Positions 6,813-7,474 of a DNA stretch of 7,474 bases are shown piece after piece. Position numbers and translations under genes: made by a program. The notes under the pieces are model-generated. The model did no database searches. It had not been told where the DNA came from and saw only the letters and a program-made list of their open reading frames with translations. How positions within the stretch are numbered: position 1 is the stretch's first letter; every line of letters begins with the position of its first letter. The DNA is from an uncultured Pseudomonadota bacterium (lineage in GTDB: Bacteria; Pseudomonadota; Gammaproteobacteria; Burkholderiales; Burkholderiaceae_C), in contig ONTY01000143.1 of the NCBI GenBank assembly GCA_900320815.1, forward strand, positions 3,906 through 11,379, read 5' to 3'.

Positions 6813-7474
6813 ATGACACACAACAACACTGCAACCATCACAGCCCTTGCCATGCTCTTGGCGGCAGCCCTTGCCGGGCCGGCTGCTGCCGCTCCCATGC
6901 CACGCGCTGCCGCGCAACCCGCCAAAGCCGCCAAGGCGCCCGCAAAAAAAGACACGCAAAAAACCACCAAACAAAGCGGCACGAAAAAAGAAACCAAAAA
7001 AGATACGCCCCAAAACACCTCGGAAACTGCCAAACACGGCAAAGGCAAAGTAAAGGAGAAAGTGGCACAAACGACCAAAGAAGTCAAGAAAAAAGCTCAA
7101 AGAACAGTTAAAGAAACAAAACAAGAAACAAAACAAGAAACCACAAAAGAAACCACAAAAGAAGCAAAGAAAGAGACGAAAAAAGAAACAAAGCATGCCC
7201 GCAAAGAAACTGCGCCGGGCAACACAAAAGAAGCCAAAGCAACCCCGGCGCCCAAAGCTGCCGAAGAAAAACGCCAAAGCGCAAGCAGCCGGAGCCGCAC
7301 AAAAAATACAACGAATCTCGCCTCTGCCCGTCCGGCAGCGCCGTCCGAGTCGCCCGCCACCAAAGACCCGATTGCCTCCTTTGCCACCGCGTCACTGGTG
7401 CCGCCCCAAGAGCCTGCGCCGCCCTTTTCGCTGGCGCCCGTCGAAGTGCCAGACACTTCGCCCGCCGCAGCGCG
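6813..7474 (+). CDS. Secreted Lys/Thr/Glu-rich low-complexity protein (3' truncated by window)
   Basis: From ATG 6813 the frame stays open for 220 codons to the window edge. The start has a Shine-Dalgarno, GAGGA (6799-6803), overlapping the stop of the binding-protein gene, and lies 13 nt after that stop, so coupled translation is likely. Residues 7-27 are a hydrophobic signal sequence (TALAMLLAAALAG then AAAA) with a likely cut near residue 26-27, although the n-region has no positive charge. Residues 31-145 are rich in Lys, Thr, Glu and Gln, with a KET-type repeat at 100-127 that should be helical or disordered and is strongly basic overall. From about residue 150 the sequence becomes Ala/Pro/Ser-rich, like a linker to a domain beyond the window. 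No catalytic or binding domain is visible, and I do not recognise the family. Possible roles for such a tail include binding cell-wall polymers, LPS or nucleic acid, but that is speculation. Confidence 0.75.
   Translation, partial: MTHNNTATITALAMLLAAALAGPAAAAPMPRAAAQPAKAAKAPAKKDTQKTTKQSGTKKETKKDTPQNTSETAKHGKGKVKEKVAQTTKEVKKKAQRTVKETKQETKQETTKETTKEAKKETKKETKHARKETAPGNTKEAKATPAPKAAEEKRQSASSRSRTKNTTNLASARPAAPSESPATKDPIASFATASLVPPQEPAPPFSLAPVEVPDTSPAAA
7110..7193 (+). repeat. KET-type tandem coding repeat
   Basis: Inside the Lys-rich gene, codons 100-127 encode four- to five-residue units of the form K-(Q)-E-T-(T/K), for example KETKQETKQETTKETTKEAK. The nucleotide units are near-identical blocks built from AAA, GAA, CAA, ACA and ACC codons. 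By hand count GC over 7081-7200 is 39 of 120, far below the surrounding sequence. Such repeats are prone to length change by slippage. Confidence 0.7.

Noticed and set aside
7097..7200. AT-rich low-complexity tract as a mobile or non-coding insertion
   Set aside because: The plus reading frame is preserved straight through it with a regular amino acid repeat, and no inverted repeats or target duplications flank it.
6744..7277. Minus-strand Phe/Cys/Leu-rich frame that looks like a membrane protein
   Set aside because: The hydrophobicity comes from reading Lys/Glu codons (AAA, GAA) backwards as TTT and TTC; the plus strand has a start, Shine-Dalgarno and signal peptide.

Overview
The window looks like chromosomal DNA of a betaproteobacterium, most likely of the order Burkholderiales. 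The grounds are a high-GC background, and an UvrC, a FeoB and above all a LivJ-type binding protein whose motifs (QGNSS, LNYAANDPALTN, FWHFRFDA) are typical of that group. This placement is inference from remembered family resemblance; no search was run.

Layout. Positions 1-219 hold the 3' end of a Crp/Fnr-type regulator (+). Positions 260-2281 hold uvrC (+), the excision-repair nuclease subunit. A convergent intergenic region (2282-2512) carries a strong hairpin terminator, flanked by two oppositely oriented copies of a roughly 61-nt repeat. A GlsB/YeaQ/YmgE-type small membrane protein follows (2513-2764, -). Next is a ferrous-iron uptake cluster on the minus strand, transcribed feoA (5170-4968) > feoB (4917-3049) > Cys-rich FeoB-associated small membrane protein (3034-2879). 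The feoA reading frame is broken: its N-terminal and C-terminal halves are in different frames. The divergent 336-bp intergenic region (5171-5506) holds a candidate Fur box, a third copy of the repeat, and a GC-rich leader with competing stems. On the plus strand come a periplasmic branched-chain-amino-acid-type ABC substrate-binding protein (5507-6799) and, 13 bp later, a secreted Lys/Thr/Glu-rich protein (6813 to the window edge). That last frame has no stop in the window, so it is easily missed, but it reads cleanly from a Shine-Dalgarno and a signal peptide.

How the genes work together. The feo genes form a Fe2+ import unit that is plausibly repressed by Fur when iron is replete. The binding protein has no permease genes in view. 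Its tight spacing to the Lys-rich gene suggests co-transcription of two exported proteins. No connection between uvrC and its neighbours is evident beyond position.

The least ordinary items are the three-copy intergenic hairpin repeat, the split feoA, and the AT-rich KET-repeat exported protein. No mobile element, CRISPR array, tRNA or rRNA was seen.
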